Positions 33,738 to 45,843 are shown, numbered from the stretch's first letter. The stretch: 64,000 bases of DNA from Toxorhynchites rutilus septentrionalis (GCF_029784135.1 NC_073745.1:55705205-55769204), one strand, 5' to 3'. Numbers and translations are program-made. The notes: a model not told the origin generated them from the sequence alone.

Positions 33738-35034
33738 AAGGGTGTGTCACATCAAATTGCATCGCGGAAAAAACGCTGTAGAAATTTAATTTTTAGGAAT
33801 TATATCTTCAGTTTTCGCTTATAATCAGATGAGAGTGTATAGATCACGTTGGCCATGCTTCACTGTCAATTTTTCGTAAATTTGGAAAATGTCGTCGAAA
33901 GAAAAAGAGCGTCGTGAATTAATCCTGCGCACTCATTTCGAGAATCCGGAGTTGTCACATCGGGGCATCGGTAAGATGCTGGGAATCGTCCAATCCACGG
34001 TCAGCAGAGTACTAAAACTATACTTCGAGAACCTAACCATCGACCGGAAGGTGAAGAACGGAAAAAATGGATGCTCCGTCAGTGAAAAAGATCACAAGCG
34101 CGTAGTTAAGCAGTTTAGACGTGATCCGAGAAGTTCGGTCCGGGATGTCGCCAATAAGCTGAATTTGTCAAGTTCATTCGTCCAGCGGACCAAGCAGCGG
34201 GAGGGCCTGCGTACATACAAGGTTCAGAAGGCTCCTAACCGCGACGAAAGGCGAAACATGGTGGGGAAGACGCGAGCCCGGAAGCTGTACACCGAAATGC
34301 TGACGAAGCCGCATTGCCTGATAATGGACGACGAAACCTACGTCAAAGCGGACTTTCGTCAGCTGCCGAGCCTGTTGTTCTTCTCCGCAGAGGACAAATT
34401 CAGCGTTAAGGAGGAGATTCGCAAGCAGAAACTATCCAAGTTTGCCAAAAAGTACATGGTGTGGCAAGCGATCTGCTCTTGCGGAAAGCGGAGCGCCCCC
34501 TTCGTGATGACCGGCACGGTAAACGGGCTGGTTTACCTTAAGGAGTGCCTACAGAAGCGCTTACTACCACTATTGAAGCAGCACGAGGGCCCGACCATCT
34601 TCTGGCCGGATCTCGCTTCGTGCCAGTATTCAAAGGACGTGTTGGAGTGATACGAAGCCAACGGGGTCACCTTCGTGCCAAAGGAAATGAACCCGCCCAA
34701 CGCGCCGGAGCTTCGCCCAATAAAGAAATATTGGGCGATTATGAAGCAGGCCCTCCGGAAGAACCCAAAAGTTGTCAAATCGGAGGCGGACTTCAAGAGA
34801 AAATGGATTTCTGTTCAAAAAAAACTACAACCTGACGTTGTACAGAACCTTATGGACGGGGTAAAGAGGAAGGTGCGAGCATACGGGCTTGGGCTCGAAG
34901 TATGAATAAAAAGAAAATGCCAAAAGTTGTTTAATAGTTTTTATTTTACTGTCTAAAATTTTCAAAAGGATCGGTCTACTGGGCGAATTTCTACAACGTT
35001 TTTTCCGTGATGTAATTTGATGTGACACACCCTT
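33738..35034 (+). mobile_element. Tc1/mariner DD37E element, copy 2
   Basis: Inverted ends begin AAGGGTGTGTCACATCAAAT, with TA on both sides (33736-33737 and 35035-35036). The 1297-bp length is like copy 1. To its right, starting exactly at the TA, comes the 3' third of a further copy rather than host sequence. Confidence 0.85.
33889..34905 (+). pseudogene. DD37E mariner-type transposase, one stop and a lost catalytic Glu
   Basis: The frame is 338 codons long, starting MSSKEKERRELILRTHF. It has a helix-turn-helix pair (about residues 10-110: LSHRGIGKMLGIVQSTVSRV and SVRDVANKLNLSSSFVQ), then the core with LIMDDETYVKADF (first Asp) and TIFWPDLASCQYS (second Asp). The frame is closed by TGA at 34648-34650, where the other copies read TGG. 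Past the stop the frame continues to 34905. The catalytic Glu of copy 1 is AAG (Lys) here at 34723-34725. This copy has the intact N-terminus that copy 1 lacks. It could make a truncated DNA-binding product only. Confidence 0.85.
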
Positions 35035-35036
35035 TA

Positions 35037-35442
35037 TTCAAAGGACGTGTTGGAGTGGTACGAAGCCAACGGGGTCACCTTCGTGCCAAAGAAAATGAAC
35101 CCGCCCAACGCGCCGGAGCTTCGCCCAATAAAGAAATATTGGGCGATTATGAAGCAGGCCCTCCGGAAGAACCCAAAAGTTGTCAAATCGGAGGCGGACT
35201 TCAAGAGAAAATGTATTTCTGTTCAAAAAAAACTACAACCTGACGTTGTACAGAACCTTATGGACGGGGTAAAGAGGAAGGTGCGAGCATACGGGCTTGG
35301 GCTCGAAGTATGAATAAAAAGAAAATACCAAAAGTTGTTTGATAGTTTTAATTTTTCTGTCTAAAATTTTCAAAAGGATCGGTCTACTGGGCGAATTTCT
35401 ACAGCGTTTTTTCTGTGATGCAATTTGATGTGACACACCCTT
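35037..35442 (+). mobile_element. 3' third of a DD37E mariner, copy 3
   Basis: This runs from TTCAAAGGACG, which corresponds to 34629 of copy 2, to a normal right end at 35442 and a TA at 35443-35444. It encodes the transposase C-terminus (35047-35313), with TGG where copy 2 has the stop and with Lys (35131-35133) in place of the catalytic Glu. Beyond it the E4 sequence resumes. Confidence 0.85.
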
Positions 35443-35540
35443 TATTAACACTCGAAATCTCGTTCTCCAGCGTAACGCTTTCGTTTTCGAAACTTTGAAC
35501 TTACACCCTAGTATAGAAATGAAAGACGTAGTCCTACGTC

Positions 35541-35961
35541 AAAACATAAAGGTTAGTATTTTATAGGTTTGTTTTTGAATTATTATTTTTTTGAAGAATG
35601 CACGGTTAAATTATTGTTCTTATCAACCGAATTGTACAACAAAATCACTTTAAACAAGTTGCGCGTTAAAACAAGTGGATCGACCACCTCAATTTTCGGA
35701 TATCAACTCAACCTAGAGGTTGTTAATCGCAGAATAAATCGTGAAGGTTTCCACAATTTGAATTAATTGTTTCAAAAATCCACTAAGCTTGGATATCGTC
35801 TCCCGAAAACTTTATTACCCACCTGTTCCAGTTTATGTCTGCACGGATTATGTAATCGAAAATGAAGAATTCGCTACGAAATTTTGAAAAGCCAATTATT
35901 ATTTGATACACAATATGTATAGTTGCATTTTGTTTTGTACAGGATTAAATTGAGTTTTTTT
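35541..35961. other. Unassigned DNA
   Basis: No gene or element end is recognised between E4 and E7. The ORF 35569-35766 has no domain. Confidence 0.25.
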
Positions 35962-36093
35962 GACGTAGGACTTCGTCATTAATTTCTGTACCGGGATGTA
36001 AGTTCAAAATTTCGAAAACGAAAACGTTACGTCGGAGGTACAATGTTTGGAGCGTTAATACTTTTTTGTCGACTGAACGAAGTAGCATGATAA

Positions 36094-36480
36094 TCAGTTC
36101 ACTCCAATGATAAAATGTTTAAGAGTAATACCACCTTGATCAAAAAGTTCCCGGAATTTATTCAGGAAATGAAAAATACAAGATGATACATCCATATCGA
36201 TATTGTCCCCTTCAAAGTACTCCCCATCGACTGCAACGCACTTATACTTGATGCAATCCTCGAAACATTTGTTATATTCGATTTGTGGTACGGCCATGAG
36301 TGCCATCTTCGATTTTTCCATTATCTCATCTCGGGTGCTGAAACGTGGTTTCTTGAGTCGTTCGAATGGTCGTAAAGGAGCCAAATCATGTGAATTCGGT
36401 GCTTGCTGAATGGTATTCGTTTCGTTTTAAGCCAAATGTTCACGAATAACGATTGATTTTGCAATTTTTGCAAATTGTAC
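36094..36480 (-). pseudogene. mariner (DD34D-type) transposase C-terminus
   Basis: On the minus strand, out-of-frame pieces read VIREHLAKNETNTIQQAPNS and then HDLAPLRPFERLKKP. Next the open frame gives RDEIMEKSKMALMAVPQIEY, CFEDCIKYKCVAVDGEYFEGD and a stop. In mariners this is the third catalytic block and C-terminal tail. Here the expected PDLAPCDFFLF-type block is damaged (HDLAPLRPF). The N-terminal two thirds are deleted. The frame extends past the element's terminal repeat at 36131. Confidence 0.7.
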
Positions 36481-36671
36481 AAAATCGAGTCACGCACAAT
36501 ATGTACTCAATACAATGTAACTTTTAGAAATGTAAAACATCACTACAAATTTTATAGAATTTTATAGAAATTTTATTAAATGCCAACCTACGATAAAATG
36601 AAAAATAAAAACGGATGACTGAGAGAGAGCGCCACACGGTGGTGATTCAGGAAACTTTTTTATCAAGCTAG
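36131..36671 (-). mobile_element. Internally deleted mariner
   Basis: Inverted ends (CTTGATCAAAAAGTTCCCGG on the left, its inverse-like GGAAACTTTTTTATCAAG on the right) are flanked by TA at 36129-36130 and 36672-36673. The 541-bp length is far below the 1.3 kb of intact mariners, so most of the gene is gone. Confidence 0.7.
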
Positions 36672-36720
36672 TATAAATGTTACTAATTGATAAAAAAAAT
36701 AATGTTCTTGTGCGGTTTTT

Positions 36721-39240
36721 TTGGCGCGATTTTTTTTGTGCGGTGTATGAAAATAAGCATATTTGACGAAGTTATCTTCCATTTAGTTTTTTCGATGGTT
36801 TATATGCATTTCAGTGCGAAAAAAGCATATTTGCGTCTCAATTATCCACTTCTGAAATCATTCCCCTCCTCTCATCAAATGGTCGTTGTTAAGTCAAACC
36901 GGACCATGTAACATTTTTCTAATTTCGAGAAAATCGAGCTTGAAGTTTGGTGCTATAAGGGGCATCCATTGAGCATTCAAAACAATTTCGATACGTTATT
37001 CCTGCTGTACGCGTGATTTTCCAAATCTGGTAAGTGTGGTATGTAGCTCACGTAATGCTTAACCAAATGCCATCAATAACTCGAAATTTTCAATTTTGCC
37101 ACTTGGTCCCCTCTGACTTAACACCGACGAAATGCTCTAAGTTTTTCTAAGTTTTTGCATGACATGATTTCTAACAGCAACACGTTTCGACATGCAACTA
37201 AAAGCTCAAAACAGCCACGCACAACCGAAAAGGCAAAGTGTCGAACGGTGAATGGCGTGGATTTGAGTTATTTTCTTGGGGGAAACTATTTTTATGCGGT
37301 CCCTTTCTACCGCACAGAATTTTTTTTTTCAAAATGTGTACCGAACACGATTTTTAAAGCCGCTGATGAAGTTTTGCACGATTTTTTTAGCGCGGTCCCT
37401 ATCCCATGCACAAAAAAAAATTGCCTGTGCTAGAAACCGAAGTAACCTGACAAATTCGTGCATCAGTGTCCTCTTTCGCTACCGTGTTAAATGGCCCAGG
37501 GTTTTAAATCAGATCGGCGCTTCTGAAGTTAGGTTGTGATTCACTGTCGAACAAAACAAGCAATTAACGTAGCAACGAGGATCCTTCTTGAAGAGCTTGC
37601 ATCGAAGCGCAAAAGTAAAGCAGAAAAAATACTAACCAGGCTCCGCGAGTATAAATAAATTTTACTTGCTATTTCATACTATTTGTTCGATACTAGAAGG
37701 CAGTAATAGAAGACATTGGCTTTTTTTTCCAAGCAGTGGACTGTATAAAGCTGCGATCCTGTCTGTGAGTTTTTGATTTTAAATTTTCCACAGATGCCCA
37801 AGCGGCTGACACGCAAGATCAACGAATGTACAAATCTCAACCAAATTTGCATTTATGCTACATAGTAGAGAGTGTGTTTCCACGGAATGATTCCGAGCGG
37901 CCCAGTGCCGCGTACAATGCGAGGTACGAAAAATTCTGCACAGTAACAAGAAATTGTGATTCGAAGAAGAAACAATAATCTGGATTTCTATACCAAGAAA
38001 CACGTCTTGAATGCATTTTGAGTGACAAGTTCTAGAATATGTGTGACCACAGGAGTCAGAAGAAATTTCTTTTATGAACATGTGATTAGAGGAGACAAAA
38101 CAAACAAGAGAGCGTGATCGATGGATTTTTATGTGTGTCGAATGATGATTTGACGCGATCAGGACAACGTCATTCTCCGATGTCGTGAGTTGTGTCAACA
38201 ATTTATGGTCGATATGTCAGAGCGAACGACTGCAATTCCTACGACACAATCCACAGAAGGGGCGTGAGGAATAATATATTCACTTGCGAGAGGCTATCAT
38301 GAGCAACACCGACACAGTCTTTACTATTGCCAGAGCAAAACGCATGCAATTTCATGACATTACAACACACGTGTTCAAACAAAAATGAAATCTTTAATGA
38401 GCTCCGTTACGACGTTACACGTATTCGATCCCACACGTTGCTGGATGTATTCGGTTGAATGACAAAAGCGAGAAGTTCCTCATACGCACTTTCTTAGCTT
38501 AGATTTTTTTTTCGACACACGCTCTGAGGAAATCGATGATGTAATTTCCTCGGGAATTCCATATCCATCTACTGATTAACTACTCTCCTGTATTATAAAA
38601 TTTCTCGAACGGATCGCATTATCGCATTCAGAATATACAGATATTTTAAAATAACGTTCCAATATAACTAATGGCTTGATGTAAATGATTTTTCCCCACC
38701 TCACTTATTTCATGAAATGAATCTCTTTTTGACATTCATATGTAGCGTGATGTCCTGTCGTCTCATGTTCGATATAAGATGTAAAAATGCGTCGAAAATA
38801 AATCGTTTAGCGTGTAATGAAAAAATAATAGAATACAAAATACATAGTGAATAGAGGATGTGCGATATTTTTGATGATCGAAAAATAATATTTTTCTGTT
38901 ATTCTTCGCCATGAAAACTAATTTAAGAGTATGTACCGCGAGTACATTCTGTAGAAGTGTATTTTCAAATTTTTTTAATAATACAGTTTTAGAATTGACC
39001 AATCAGCAGCTGAGCCCAGTTCAACAGCTTGGCTGTTGGAATCATCCTATTTTCCCTGTATTGATTTTGTTATTATCCGTTTGTTTTGCACGATCTTGTC
39101 TTCATCCAAAAATTTCATCTGCTAACCATTGAAGCAGCCGAATAAAAACAAACACACAATGATCAAATCCCAAGGATGACTTGCTGGACCGTACGGTTAT
39201 TTACAAGTAAATATCAATAAAGAAGCGGTTTTGCATCTGC
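36721..39240. other. Unassigned DNA with a worn SINE trace
   Basis: No gene is supported. The phrases GCGCGATTTTTTTTGTGCGG (36724) and GCACGATTTTTTTAGCGCGG (37376), with TGCGGTCCCTTTCTACCGCA nearby, suggest an old dispersed repeat between about 36700 and 37430. At 37985-38085 a worn SINE family B segment is seen (ACGTCTTGAATGCATTTTGAG; GTTCTAGAATATGTGTGACC). The ORF 37779-38201 (minus) crosses that SINE and is therefore not a gene. Confidence 0.35.
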
Positions 39241-41060
39241 AAATTATTTCACGTCCCACATAAAACCATGAGCTGCTGTATTGCACCCCAGATGGGGGCA
39301 AACACATCGGTTGCAATCATCGCGCGCGCGTGTGTTTATGCGGATGATCTTTTTGGCGGACGGACGCCGGAAATAAAAATCCATGGAAAAATAAGCTGTA
39401 CACATGGTAGTTTAATCGTGATGACACTAAAGTTCTATAAATAAGAGCGGAAACTTTGATTTGTAGAACTTTTTTTCCTCAAGTGTCGTTTATTATATGA
39501 TTATCGACTATTTGAATGTGGTTTGTCACGTGCAAAATCTGGGGAAAAACAATTTGCGGGTTCCTCGAATCGAAGATCTGTGAGTTCTGTTAGTCTCGTC
39601 AACTTATGAATATTGAAGGAATTTCATCCCTACCGAAATCAATCGAAATACATCCAAATCTACAATAACTACCGTAATCAAATTATTATAACACACGTTG
39701 TTTCAATACTTTCCACACCACCAAATCCTTTGACTAATATTTGTCTCATACCTATTATTTGTACTATTGGTGCGTTGTAAAGATAGCGAGCGCACGATAA
39801 GTTAAAATAACCGTCCCTTCCTCCATCCCCCGATCCACCGTCATTCCGTGGGTGTAATGACGAAAGATACTAACTGATAACGACGGGTGGGCATTGATAG
39901 CGCGGAAAATTATTGGCAAAAAGTGCACAAAACAGTTCGACAGCCGTACCTAGTGAAGGAGAACCATCGATTTAGTCTGGTTTGAAGGGTCGGACTCCAA
40001 ACAGGTAAAACGCGGTGTAAACACCACCGATTTCGGGAGTGATTTTTGGAACGTTACTTTCTTCTCCTGTGCCCAATCGCGGATAACTGGCAAAATTCAA
40101 GGTGAGTATTAAATTGGACATCATTTTGTTCTGATTGTTGGCGATGTGGCATTGAGAAAAGCTACGGAATTGATTCTGTGGCAATGCGATAATTTCCAGG
40201 ATAATTTACATAGGAAAGTGATAAACTAGAGGTGCGTTTTTTACGGGTGACTCATCGCAAATTGCAATTGCATTATTGAATAATGCATAATTAGGCCTAA
40301 CCAGATTGATAATTTATTCGATAAGTCTATAGCGGTCAGCTCCATTGCGCTTGGGTATGCAAATTTGTTTATTTTATTCCTCATGCCATGCGGACAAACC
40401 TTGAATTGTGCATAAACGCGGATATACCTCAATCGACCACCTATTGGTAATGTCAAGCAGACGAGAGGCTGGGATGAATCATCGGAATCATCGATGGCAT
40501 CATTGCGGGTAAATCACTAAATATCCAGCGCATGTTTTACTTCTGGATGAGCAGAAGATGATGACCCCACAGGTGATCGTGAAACATCCACCAACAACAA
40601 CAACAGCACATTGGGGAGTAGATGGCGTCATACTGTAGGAACACCTCGCTCAACGGATTATCATGATTCATCCGTTGTGGTGATCGCAGGCTAAGTGTTG
40701 TTTTAACTCGCGCTCGACTGCGTCGGTTGTCGCCGGATGGCACTAATCGAAGGACTTGTGTAACACAATCAACAAGGTGAAAGCGCACCGCCATATGTGG
40801 AACGAATATCAATGGGGAGGTGGGAGATAAGAGTGAAGTACTGATAACGCCAATGGGTGTTTCATTTGGTCCAGGTGGAATTTCATCTCGCCATTTATGT
40901 AACCGGGTCTGGGCGTCTACCTCCGGTGGTGGGTCCACTTTTTGTGGGACGGTTCAACGGTTCGATTTTGATATTTATGTGTGAAGTTTTTCAACACGTC
41001 GTGACGTTTTTTGCTCTGACGAACATGCGAACCCCTTTAGGGGAAAATAATGCAGCGTAT
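39241..41060. other. Unassigned, GC-richer, possibly unique host DNA
   Basis: No repeat from elsewhere in the window occurs here, and composition is less AT-rich, with a (CG)n/(TG)n run at 39322-39337 and (CAA)n at 40591-40606. ORFs 39972-40184 and 40537-40938 (minus) and 40857-41069 (plus) show no domain. The Cys/Trp run in the 40537-40938 ORF comes from the (CAA)n repeat. This segment would be the first place to look for conserved non-coding DNA. Confidence 0.25.
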
Positions 41061-43148
41061 GAAGCGTAAGCGTTTTTTATCGAACCATTTGTACCAATAT
41101 TAATGTTTGCGTTCTGGAGTAAAACACATTCATAAATTCGGAAAATATTTTTAAAAGCTTCGAGATGAAATAAATCTATCCTCTTTTGTATATATTACAC
41201 TTTTTTACACAATTTATGATGTGAAAAACAAAGTAATTATTGGTTGCACGATTGGTTGTGCACAGTTTTGTCCTGTACCAGCATAATATTCGAACAGTGC
41301 GCCACCTGGTTTCATTTTGAATAATATGTTTTAAAGGCGCTCATAATTCCTATGTATTCCAAAATTAAACAGAAATCCAGTCCCCTTCATTCTTCTTATG
41401 CTTTATGTTTGAAGCTAACTCCAAAGAACCTGGATTTGAATAGATTTTCCCATGTTGTTATCATACACAGAGTATTTGGTAGCTTTTCGAAAATTGTTTA
41501 AGACTTGATAGAGAATAATATCTCATGAAAAAATGACTCGACGCATATGGTGAAACCTCAACCATTACATAGTCATCGATCTTTAATGATTTTGAGCTAT
41601 GCTTGTCTAAAATTAGTTCTGAATAAAAGAAACGCCAGCACAATTAAAATACTTCCATTTGAATGCTGAGGGAATATCCACTAAACAACACCCTGAAATA
41701 ATTGTAAAATTAACTTCTCAAGTTTTAAGATTTTTCAAGAAACTATTCTGAGGGTTTTCCATTTGTTATTCCAGAAATTCATAATTCATTCATGAAAATT
41801 CATAATCGTGTGTAAAATGCACTTTTTCTTATCAATTTAAAACAAATATTAGACAGTGAAGAATTTTGTGCAATAATCACGGATTTTTTTTACAGCTCGC
41901 TTTGTTCTTGAAAGCGATAATTAGAAAAAAATCACGAGGATTCTTTATAATGCCTTTTTTACTTCGAACATTTATATTTATAAACATAATATTTTTGGAT
42001 AATCAAATAGAAAATAGCAAGCAGGGCCCGAAATCTTCGAAGGTGAAAAATGAGGACCGACTCTACTCTCAGCAGCTTCGCTTCGACTAGAACTGCTTCG
42101 GCAGTCGCCGCCAACAAAAAGTGAGTTGACTAGCGTTGACTAGCGAGGATGACTGGTGAACTAGTCCAGTCACTTATTATTTTAACAGACTCGACTAATG
42201 AATACAAATCTGCCTCTTCATTCAACTGACTTCAATCCACACTTCCATTTCCCCCTGACACTAATTCATACCCGCGTACGCAATATTATTTTTACGTCCA
42301 TATAAAGAGGAACGAAAACATGATTTCTGATGCAAAAAAGAAGTTATCCCATCAATGGACGGTTTATTGTTTACCCATCGTGAACTCAAACCAACGAACT
42401 TAGACTTTTATCAAGTATAAGGTACTCGCGTTAGTATTAGTTAGTATTGAGCGTGCAAAATAGCACACACACACTGCACGTTATTTTATACGTGTAAGTA
42501 ATTTTCATGTACGATACAAAAAAATCTAGTTCACCTGTAGCGTATATCAAACCACGTTGAACTCAAACATCGATGCATGCACATGTACATGGGAGAGAGA
42601 AAGAGAGGAACGAACTCGTTTTTGGGAAAGTCACTTCAAAATGCAATGAAGACAATTTGACTGGGAAGAATGAAATGTAGAGGTCGCTAGTCGAGTCGGT
42701 AGAGGGAGATAGCGACTAAACGCCCGACTGACTGTTCAGTCGTTTTGGCGGAGAAACTGCGTGAAGAGGCCAAAATTCATTACTAACTGACTATGGATAT
42801 AGTGGATATAGTTCAAAATGAAGATATGAGTTTTTAAACATTTATTAAGTTTCAATACTCTGCGAAATCGTACCCATTCGAACTGAAGAAGGTCCTAAAC
42901 CGACACTCTTTTTTTTTGCTTCGTAGCTATTTAATAGGCTCACTCAGGTGCTTACCATCAATCGGAAGCACAAGGCTCATCGGGCGGCGCTCACTACTGG
43001 GGGAACGCATTTGTCAGTGTAATCAGACGCCTTTGATTAATTCTCGTCCGCCGTCGACGGTGTGAACGTGTCAAAACATCTATTTATGAATGTGTGTTTG
43101 TGTGTCCATGTACGAGGGCGTTTGTGTTTGCGTGTTAACCATGGCCGT
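41061..43148. other. Unassigned DNA
   Basis: No gene is supported. 42018-42180 and 42650-42770 share GACTAGCG- and CGACT-type phrases in both orientations around CGACTAAACGCC and GACTGACTG. They could be the ends of one worn inverted-repeat element, but I could not fix its boundaries. Confidence 0.25.
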
Positions 43149-43215
43149 TGAGCGTTTGAGTGTTGAGCGTTTGAGTGTTGAGCGTTGATTATTTTCATTC
43201 CCGTTTCCGTTTCCG
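43149..43215. repeat. Short minisatellite
   Basis: Three to four tandem units of GAGCGTTTGAGTGTT (43150-43189), followed shortly by (CCGTTT)n at 43200-43217. Confidence 0.8.
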
Positions 43216-43679
43216 TTTGTGTTCTTTTACTACCACCATTTCGCTCTAACACATTCTACGACTAACTCAACTCCCCAAACTTCATTTCCGGTCTATTAGT
43301 GCCGTTTTCAATGAACCGGAAGCCACGTTTTGGAAGTTCGTTTCCAAGATAGCATCGGAATACGATATTTGACTTCCGCTATTATAATCCTTTCACCCAA
43401 TATATATATATATAATATCATTGTTCATTGTTAATCATTTAGAGCCATTATCAGCAAACTGGAAGTCGAAACAAGAATATATTCGTGTATGTCATTTCCG
43501 GTCAATTGGGCGTAAATTCACTGCAAAATTCGAAGGTCGGTTCAGAACAATGGGGGGATCGGTTTAGGGCCACTATTTCTGTAGGTGTCGATAAGGGGAC
43601 TTCCGATTTGGTCTCCGTTTTCCACTTTTTTAGTACTCACGAACCACACCGACTAGTATAAAACATAGTTCAAGAGTTA
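43216..43679. other. Unassigned DNA with internal similarity
   Basis: TTTCCGGTCTATTAGTGCC (43285) and TTTCCGGTCAATTGGGCG (43494) are similar and lie about 210 bp apart, suggesting a diverged duplication. An (AT)n tract lies at 43401-43412. Confidence 0.35.
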
Positions 43680-44180
43680 TACGAGGGCGGTCCGATAAGT
43701 ACTTAGCCTCTTCGACTGATGGTGTCAGTATCGCAAGAGAGATTACTTATCGTGTAGTACATTCTCGTAAACGGCTACTGTCAAAATTTCAGCCGAATCG
43801 GACTAGTAGTTTTGTAGACCGTATACCGTTGTGGAAGCGGGCGTGTCCGCGGATTTCAGAAAAATGGGAAAAATGGAAACTTCGCCGTCGCCACGGCCAA
43901 ATTGGTTGAATTGCACTACGAGCTGCTGCCCCGTATTCCATATTCTCCACATTTGGCCCCGTGCGACTTTTTTTTATTTCCAAACTTGAAAAAGTTACTC
44001 GCCGAGCAGAAATTTCAGTCGAACGAGGAGGTCATCGCCACCACGGAGGCCTACTATGCAGACCTCGAAAAAACGTATTTTCCAGATGGATTAAAGGAGT
44101 TGGAGCATCGCTGGGTCAAGTGTATCGAGCTAAAAGGAGACTATGTCGAGAAAAAAATCGCCACTTTTCCAAAATTTTTG
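43680..44180 (+). pseudogene. Internally deleted mariner with transposase C-terminus
   Basis: The left end ACGAGGGCGGTCCGATAAGT is a mariner-type terminal sequence. The 5' untranslated part then joins directly, near 43880, to the end of the transposase. The frame 43902-44192 gives LPRIPYSPHLAPCDFFLFPN (the third catalytic block, usually SPDLAP, has His for Asp), then AEQKFQSNEEVIATTEAYYADL and LEHRWVKCIELKGDYVEKK. Everything from the DNA-binding domain through the second Asp is deleted. The right end is replaced by the end of element E5. Confidence 0.75.
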
Positions 44181-44185
44181 TTTTT

Positions 44186-44650
44186 GACGTAGGACAACGT
44201 CTTACATTAAGAGTGCCAAATCAGAAAATAGGTCACGTTTTTATGAAATAAAGTTAACGTTAATAACTATACTATACATAACAATCCCATAGTCTGTATA
44301 TTGATGAGAATTGGAAGCATTCCCCATACATTTGTTCTGTCCATGTGTGTGCTTTCCCGAACAGAGCTGTCAATAACGGGCAACTTATGCAGCCGCTGGA
44401 ATAGAAACAACGAATAAGGATAGTGAAAATAGGATACTTGCGAAGTAAACTCCACCCTTGCTTAGTAAGTAAGCTAGCGTATAAGTATTGCATCTCCTCT
44501 GAGGAAAAAAATTTCAGAATCTTTCTGTGCCCGAAACAATAAAGGTCGCTTATTCTGCTCGTTTTGTGGTTTATGTTTCCCCTCGAGCTGTAAACGCTAG
44601 CGAATATTTCACTTGAAGTGCATCTGGCATTGCAATTAACACAACCATCC
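44186..44650 (-). mobile_element. Hairpin-led element, copy E5, truncated
   Basis: On the minus strand the right-end palindrome GACGTAGGACAACGTC (44186-44201) leads inward to sequence matching E3 and E1: CAAATCAGAAAATAGGTCACG, then AGACTATGGGATTG, and the TTCGGGAAAGC and CCCCTCGAG regions of E3. The match fades near 44650 and no left hairpin follows. Its right end directly abuts the mariner C-terminus. Confidence 0.6.
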
Positions 44651-45658
44651 GAGCCATGGCAAAGCAGGCGAAAAAGAGAAGAGTGCAAATGACTATAGGT
44701 CGCTCCTAGCCATCAGTGTTTGGCTTTATGGGTGTAGCTTGTTTTCGTTGCGCGAAACTTAGTTTCAACTGTGTCTTCGTTTTTTTCACGCCATTCTCAT
44801 TAGCTTTGAGACAAAAATAAGATAAAAAATACTTAAAGTACATCTTAATAAGGTGTATCGATAAATATATTGGAACAATTATTTCATCAAAAAAACTAAT
44901 TATTAAAACAAAATAAATACGCGGTGCAAAAAAAAATATTTCATATATTTTTTATTTTTAAAAAAATCTAATAATAATAAAAATTAAATGCGCTGTGCAA
45001 AAAAAAATATATTTTATATATTTTCTGGCATTTCGAAATTTTGAAAAAAAAATAACTTTGAGACCCACTTCTGCTCTTATTTTTATTTAAATGCGTTCGT
45101 ATGTGTCTTTTTTCTACATGTGGCGTAATTTTTTCCTGAATTTTTAAGAGCATTGCGAGACACAAAAATAATTTTCTTCGTCGTCTGCATTATTACTCTT
45201 ATTTTATTGAAATAGATTATTTTATTGTATTCGTGGTTTTCAATCAAATTCAAATTAAAATAAAATAATAATTTGGATTTTTTTAAAATGTTCTTCTCAT
45301 TAACCATTTCACTGCGGCCCCGCCTCGGAGAAATTCATCAGCAATTATGGCGCGTTATGCGGATGTCGCAATTGATGAAACAATTTAATAACTACTTTCG
45401 TTATGATATATTCTATAACACGGATCAACGCATAAACCTAGATCACATTCTTTGCATTCGTATTTACTTTCTCGAAGTGAAAGACTGGCGAGAGCGTATT
45501 TATACGTCTTTCGTAGTGAAAAGTTTAATCCGAATGATCTTTCCACAAGGACTTTATTTTTTCTCACAGAGCTCTATCGTACTGTGTACTGCGTACTGAA
45601 TTTGGTAAACCACCTGAATCCAAATCTGATAATCTAATATAATCTAATATATTTTAAG
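44651..45658. other. Unassigned, very AT-rich DNA
   Basis: 44860-45260 is dominated by A and T runs. Phrases such as AAGGTGTATCGAT (44851) and GACAAAAATAAG recur in inverted form near 49920-49985, so the two areas may hold one old repeat family. No gene is seen. Confidence 0.3.
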
Positions 45659-45843
45659 ATACGAGAAATCGTAGCCACATTGGTTGCACGTTCGCTTACT
45701 AAGCGATCGATCGTGAGTTCAAAACTCAGGGCCCTCAATTGACCATCTTTGTGTTGTTATAGAATAACTGCGTCCAAGCTACAATCATCAGCGATGGAGA
45801 TCGATTCAGTGTTGGAGTCCTGGCCTCTCTCTATCTATATGCA

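Larger units (their letters stand above)
32783..35540 (+). mobile_element. Hairpin-led element, copy E4, hit by mariner
   Basis: The left hairpin GGTTATACC-TATG-ATATAACC spans 32784-32804, followed by GTTGACGTAGGACTA. The right palindrome GACGTAGTCCTACGTC spans 35525-35540. Without the mariner block (33738-35442 plus one TA) it is about 1.05 kb, like E2. The interior has at least two blocks of about 110 bp (33370 and 33480) with TGTGTTAGGGAAACA and CAAACGAGTACAAAAGTACC phrases. Confidence 0.7.
35962..36720 (-). mobile_element. Hairpin-led element, copy E7, partial, hit by mariner
   Basis: On the minus strand the right-end palindrome GACGTAGGACTTCGTC (35962-35977) is followed inward by sequence matching E2 (GTTACGTCGGAGGT; GCGTTAATA; GATAAAATGT). 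The match resumes after the mariner, from 36672 (TAAATGTTACTAATTGAT), so the mariner inserted into E7. The left hairpin is not found; the boundary near 36720 is a guess. Confidence 0.55.

Noticed and set aside
37779..38201. 140-residue minus ORF
   Set aside because: It crosses a worn SINE family B copy.
40537..40938. 133-residue minus ORF
   Set aside because: No domain; its Cys/Trp run comes from a (CAA)n repeat, and codon composition is not convincing.
45671..45745. tRNA gene
   Set aside because: It is the head of SINE family A, repeated at 2109 and 63855.
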